Origin: Dactylellina haptotyla
Taxonomy: Eukaryota; Ascomycota; Orbiliomycetes; Orbiliales; Orbiliaceae
Direction: 5' to 3'
NCBI GenBank assembly: GCA_031310005.1
Contig: CM062379.1
Location: forward strand, 6,386,001-6,450,000
Length of the DNA stretch: 64,000 nt
Shown here: positions 59,569-64,000 of the stretch, in pieces
Layout: each line of letters starts with the position of its first letter
How positions within the stretch are numbered: the stretch's first letter is position 1
Position numbers and translations under genes: made by a program
The notes under the pieces: model-generated
The model's database searches: none
Told to the model about the DNA's origin: nothing
What the model saw: the letters and a program-made list of their open reading frames with translations, nothing else

Positions 59569-61595
59569 ATGGTTCTTGGTCCGTAAATGCTCTGTCCAAC
59601 CTACACGTCTCGGCACGATTTGATTGCGGGAGACCTTCCTCTGTAACCAAATTTGACTGTGTTGTTCGAACATTTAGGTAAACACTTCATTGGCGACGTC
59701 AAAGCACCAGTCGAAAAGGCTTTGAAATGCCTTCTCGAAGTGAACCCGACTCTGGGCTTTATCGAGTCGCACAAAGGTACATTGAAATGCATAAAAATCG
59801 GCAAATGGAAACAATGCGCTAATCAACCTCCAAAGTCGTTTATAAACGAACTGCAAAATCGGATAAAGTTGTCTTGATATCGGGAGGTTAGTTGTATAGA
59901 AATCCGAACCTATCAAAACCCTTATATTGTAATGAACTAACAAAATTAACTCTGAACAGGCGGTAGCGGCCACGAACCTGCACATGCAGCATTTATCGGT
60001 GATGGCATGCTCGATGTCGTGGTTGCTGGTGATATTTACGCATCTCCATCGGCGGCCCAAATCCTAGTTGGATTAGAAGCCATTGAGCGATCTAAAGGGT
60101 GCGTATTAGGCAATGCAACCAGAATATTCTAAAGGAATTGTGTATCTAACACAGACTGCGTAATAGCACTCTTATGATTGTGAAGAATTACACCGGCGAC
60201 AAACTCAATTTCGGCCTAGCTGCACAGAAAGCGCGTGCGAAAGGTCAAGATGTCTCCGTTGTCTTCGTAAATGATGACGCATCACTTGATGCAGAATCCT
60301 TAGTCGGACGAAGAGGACTGGCGGGAACCGTATTTGTTCATAAAGCAGCTGGTGCGGCTGCGGCTCACGGTCTCCATCTTTCGGAAGTAACCAGGATCGC
60401 CCAGAAGGTTTCCGATAACCTTGCAACAGTAGCAGTCAGTTTAGATCGGTGCAGTGTTCCAGGACGAACGGACCAAGAGGGGTTGCCGGCAGGTGAGATA
60501 GAATACGGGTTGGGTATCCACAACGAGTCGGGTGTTCTTCGCACCGGTATTTCTGATCTTCAGACTACGGTTTCCAAGGTTCTGTCGTATCTTCTGTCCT
60601 CGTCATCTCCTATAAGCTTGAGTCCGAGCGATCAAATTGCGGTCATGATCAATAACATGGGAGGTCTCAGCATCTTGGAACTCAATGTGATTGCAGAAGA
60701 GGTCTTCCAACAAGTTTCAAAGACGAACCACGGATTTAACATCGTTCGAAAATACATTGGTCCCTTCATGACCAGTCTTGACGGCCCTGGCTTCTCCGTC
60801 ACGCTACTGAAGCTCGACGACGAAACCATAAAGCTGCTGGACGAACCTACAAACGCACCTGCCTGGCCTAAGCAATTCGACTTGAGCCACGAAGAACCCG
60901 TTGAGTCTCGCATATCTCAATATTCCGCTCCAGAAAAGCCAGCGTATTCCTCCAAAAATCACTTCCTCGTGCCCCCAGAAAACTTATCTCAAATCGCCTC
61001 AGCAATCCTCAAAAGAGTTAAGAAGGAAGAACCAACAATCACCAAATATGACTCCATCGTAGGTGATGGCGACTGCGGTACAACCCTCCTCAAAGGCGCT
61101 ACCGCAATCCACGAGGCCTTCCAAAACAACAAGGTCGACATCACAGATATCTCCACAGCTTTCGAGTCGATATCCGAGATCGTTGAGATTAACATGGGCG
61201 GCACATCTGGCGCAATATACGGCATCTTCCTCAATGCTCTAGTGAATAATCTTCGAATGGTAGATGGTGGTAACGAATTGAAATCCGTGTTTCAACAGTC
61301 GCTTTCCGGTGCATTGCAGGAATTGTGCACGTATACACTTGCGAGAAAGGGTCACAGGACCTTGATGGACACGCTTATCCCGTTTGTGGAAACGTTTGAG
61401 AAGACCGGCGATTTGAGGAGGGCGGTTGCGGAGGGTGCAAAGGGCTGTGAGGATACTAAGAAGATGGAGGCGAAACTTGGCCGGGCTAGTTATGTTAATG
61501 CGGAGCAGTTGGAAAGAGATGGAGGGGTTGTTGATCCTGGCGCTCTCGGGTTGAAATGTATCCTTGATGTTCTAGAAGAAGAGCTGGCGGCCTAA
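59569..61595 (+). CDS. Dihydroxyacetone kinase
   Basis: ATP-dependent kinase that phosphorylates dihydroxyacetone (and glyceraldehyde) in glycerol metabolism; a DhaK-DhaL fusion of 575 residues. Exons: 59569-59578 (tentative), 59678-59776, 59836-59886, 59960-60098, 60167-61595. The DhaK half has KHFIGDVKAPVEKALKC, LISGGGSGHEPAHAAFIGDG, and GLGIHNESGV, whose His binds the substrate covalently in this family. The DhaL half has the ATP/Mg motif IVGDGDCGTTLLKGA and NMGGTSGAIYGIFLNAL, ending KCILDVLEEELAA. The first exon is inferred: the acceptor before GTAAACACTTC needs an upstream Met, and ATG-GTT-CTT-G at 59569 fits the phase, but its donor (GTCCGT) is weak. Confidence 0.93.
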
Positions 61596-62073
61596 ATTAT
61601 CTGTTTGTTAGTGGCTTATCAAGAATTTCATACCTCTCATAGTCCTCGTTGGAATATTATGAACTGGGCCTTATGTATGGCTATTCGTCATACTACTGAT
61701 TCACTATCGTGTAGTTAGTTCTATTGGAGCATCAATCTGCTACAATAGTAAATTAAGAAGATCTAGTTTCGAATCCAAGTTTAGAGAGGGGAAGGAGATG
61801 AATTTTGTCTATCTAGATCATTGTGGGGAAAGTAGAAACCGTAATGACGATATTAAAATGGTACATATGTGCCTCTAAAGTGTATAGGCAAAAAGGAAGT
61901 TGAAGAGGGAGAAGAAAACAAGAAGAAGGGGTGGAAGGGAAGAAGTCTTTTTTTAAAGGTAGATAGAATCTATTAATACATGTTGGTGAAGTGCCCATTA
62001 TTAAACCGTGCGCCGTTCCCGAAAATAAATCTGGAGAAGAATAAAATACGCATCCCAAGAAATGTTTCCGAGC
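61596..62073. other. Intergenic 3' flank between convergent genes
   Basis: About 480 bp. It includes a purine-rich run (61890-61950). A lone TTCGAATCC near 61768 has no tRNA structure around it. Confidence 0.5.
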
Positions 62074-62367
62074 TTAGATGGCATAGGCCATGGAGAATAG
62101 GACAAGGGCGGCAGCTCCTCCAATGGTGAAAGAGGAAGCTCCACCAGTGTAAGCTGGCGGTGTGCCAGTGGTACCGGTGCTTGTACCATTGCCAGTAGAT
62201 GTGACGTTGAAGTTCGAAGGCGAGGTAACAGTCGAGTTTTGTGCAGAGACGCCGACAGCCAGAATGCTAAAATTTGGTTACAGTCAGGTCAGCATACAAG
62301 TAAAAAATTTTAGTAATATATTATCCAATACTAACCTGATAATGATAGCCTTAGTAGAGAACTGCAT
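62074..62367 (-). CDS. Small GPI-anchored cell-wall protein
   Basis: Predicted cell-surface protein of 74 residues from two exons (62336-62367 and 62074-62266; GTTAGT..TTTAG intron). A signal peptide spans the intron (MQFSTKAIII then SILAVGVSA). The mature part is Ser/Thr/Asn-rich (QNSTVTSPSNFNVTSTGNG, then TSTGTTGTPPAYTGG). The C-terminus is hydrophobic (FTIGGAAALVLFSMAYAI) with small residues before it, as expected for GPI attachment. Such short proteins are common, fast-evolving wall proteins in filamentous fungi; no enzymatic role is expected. Too short to be found as a single open frame. Confidence 0.75.
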
Positions 62368-64000
62368 TATGACTTGTTTTTGGATGTTGAGAAGAGGTGT
62401 GGTGTATATTAAGGTTTATTGTTGGGGATTAAAGATGCTTAAGTATGAGTCTGGAAAAGACGTTGTCGTATATAATACGAATTTACTATTGAACAGTTTT
62501 CGGTATAGAACTGTATAAGCAAAGGGGATGAACGGAATGCTTGTGAAGGTTGAGTTCTGGAACGTGAGGGGGACCGTGTGACATATATTTATATACCTTC
62601 GAATTGATACAACTTCAGGCACGAGTCGGCTCAGCTTCCTTGCTTCGCTATATTAATTTTCAGATTACGGCCCGTTTTCATCAGCCCCTCGATCAAGCTC
62701 TGTATTAGGCTAAGAAAAATTAATGCCCGGCGATGTTTGGACAAGTGTGTGCTTTTTTTGTTCGCAGTTGTATATATAAGACATGTAGGTGTATACGCTT
62801 TCTTGCGTGGCGTTTTGCATTGTTAAGCAAGATTTCCGGTGAGCTGCACTAGATTTTCTTCCTCATTTAGTCCTTCTTTTGGTGTAGTTTGATGTTCCCT
62901 GGCCCGTTTATGCATCGGGGCGCAAGCTAGCGTAAGGGCTCCCGCGCGCGCCGGGACGGAGGATTATCTCCTCAGCCTGTCGGAGCAGCGATTTCTTCCA
63001 TACTGGCTGAGCACAAGCTTTTCAAAACATCCGGCCTAAAATTAACAGCTGGGGGATCTGAGGCATACGCCATCACGCAAGTTCCTGTACGACTTAGGAA
63101 TCGCTATGCGGCTCGCTATATCCCGTCTCAAGCAAATTTTATTAAAGTTTTTCCTGCTTATTTTGCTGCTTGAAATTTGTTGTTTAGGATATTATGTTGA
63201 CATTCGCTTTGGCCTACACCATCGTTTCACGAATATCTGTTGGGTTTGCTAAGTCTGATCATTTTGGGTCTATCGACGTCACGAGTTTTGGTTCGACACT
63301 CACCTACTATAGCTCAAGCCCCATAATCCTAAAAGTTCAACTAAAATCAGAGCTCTTAACAGGATTTGCCTTTGCCTCACCAGATCGATTATCAAGAATT
63401 TACCAACCAGCTCGGACTTATGAGCTAGTATTGGTACCGTTGTCTTTCATTACGTTGATATCTCTTGTGGAGCCCGCTCCTAATCGGGGTGTAGTTTAGG
63501 AATATGATGTACAATGCTTTAGTTTGGAGCTCAGACCAACCCGCCATACCAGCCACGGACATATATTAACGCGGTCTCCGGGGTGCTCTTAGTAGCCCGT
63601 GCGTGCGATATAAGATGCATACGTACAACTCAATAATCCCCGGGGCAACCAGCCCTAGGGAATATTATCAGAGTTAATATATGGCTATCACTGGAAACCG
63701 CAATAGATTAAATGGGATTGCCGTTCAATTAATCTTGGCCCCGATCATTATCTATAGAATCAGTAGTCTAATCCTGCTCAAATTTCCAACTTCGTCGTGA
63801 GCCAGTCTTGACGACCGCGGAATATTTTTTAAAATTCTTTTTCTCGGGACGGAATATCTTGGATAAACTAGTGTTCGCATATGCCGAGTGGGTACATCAT
63901 TTTTACCTGGCTTCTTCTCACAGAGCCTGGGAGGCTGGTTGTGCTGGCGAGAACTTTCGTGGCTTGACGGGATTTCTCTCACTTCGACTACGGTTGCGAT
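62368..64000. other. Promoter of the GPI-protein gene and unassigned flank
   Basis: About 1.6 kb. The first 250 bp form the promoter of the GPI-protein gene. Beyond it the DNA shows no supported gene; the open frame at 63194-63499 lacks recognisable features. Confidence 0.5.
62588..62595 (-). promoter_or_regulatory. TATA box candidate for the GPI-protein gene
   Basis: TATATAAA on the minus strand, 221 bp upstream of the start codon at 62367. The placement is compatible with a leader of about 180 nt. Motif-based only. Confidence 0.45.

Noticed and set aside
61766-61776. Lone B box-like TTCGAATCC
   Set aside because: No A box, T stem or acceptor pairing around it.

Overview
The window is nuclear DNA of a filamentous ascomycete (Pezizomycotina; the class cannot be settled from sequence alone). 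The evidence is short introns of about 50-100 bp with GT..AG ends and CTAA(C/T) branch points, single-copy housekeeping genes of fungal type (URN1, COQ5, KRR1, MET22, RSC9, TAP42), a fungal tetraspanin, and secreted proteins with Kex2 and GPI signals. I support 22 protein genes (one counted as two open pieces). Splice junctions were worked out by hand, and the spliced lengths of the multi-exon genes come out as whole codons.

Layout. 1-5.9 kb: 3' part of a class I/II aminotransferase, a small UPF0390/DUF2462 protein, a WW-FF protein (URN1-like) divergent from mitochondrial COQ5. 5.9-17 kb: a gene-poor stretch holding only a 111-aa cysteine-patterned protein with a long pyrimidine-rich leader. 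17-19.8 kb: proteasome alpha subunit PRE9 and ribosome-assembly factor KRR1, head to head. 21.1-22.1 kb: a secreted expansin-like protein with a Thr-rich linker. 22.1-26 kb: no protein gene, but four tRNA-like sequences with Pol III A and B boxes. 26-32.5 kb: a compact block with branched-chain keto acid dehydrogenase E1 alpha, a C3HC zinc-finger (Rsm1/NIPA-like) protein, ATP12 and a FHIT/HNT2 hydrolase. 33.2-34.2 kb: an orphan gene. 35.7-38 kb: pyruvate decarboxylase. 40.7-41.5 kb: a tetraspanin. 42.6-48.3 kb: glutathione synthetase, CWC25, a mitochondrial uL6 protein and MET22. 50.6-53.6 kb: an N-myristoylation-type TPR protein with a TIR/HET-like central block, split between two frames. 54.1-59.2 kb: RSC9 and TAP42, divergent. 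59.6-61.6 kb: dihydroxyacetone kinase. 62.1-62.4 kb: a small GPI-anchored protein.

The genes do not form one pathway. Several share short divergent promoters (URN1/COQ5, PRE9/KRR1, C3HC/ATP12, CWC25/MRPL6, RSC9/TAP42). Three gene products (COQ5, BCKDH E1 alpha, ATP12) carry mitochondrial presequences, and MRPL6 is a mitochondrial ribosomal protein. Most unusual are the tRNA-like cluster, the TPR/TIR-like gene, two GC-AG introns, and the 9-kb gene-poor stretch. No LTR element, DNA transposon, CRISPR array or rRNA gene was seen.
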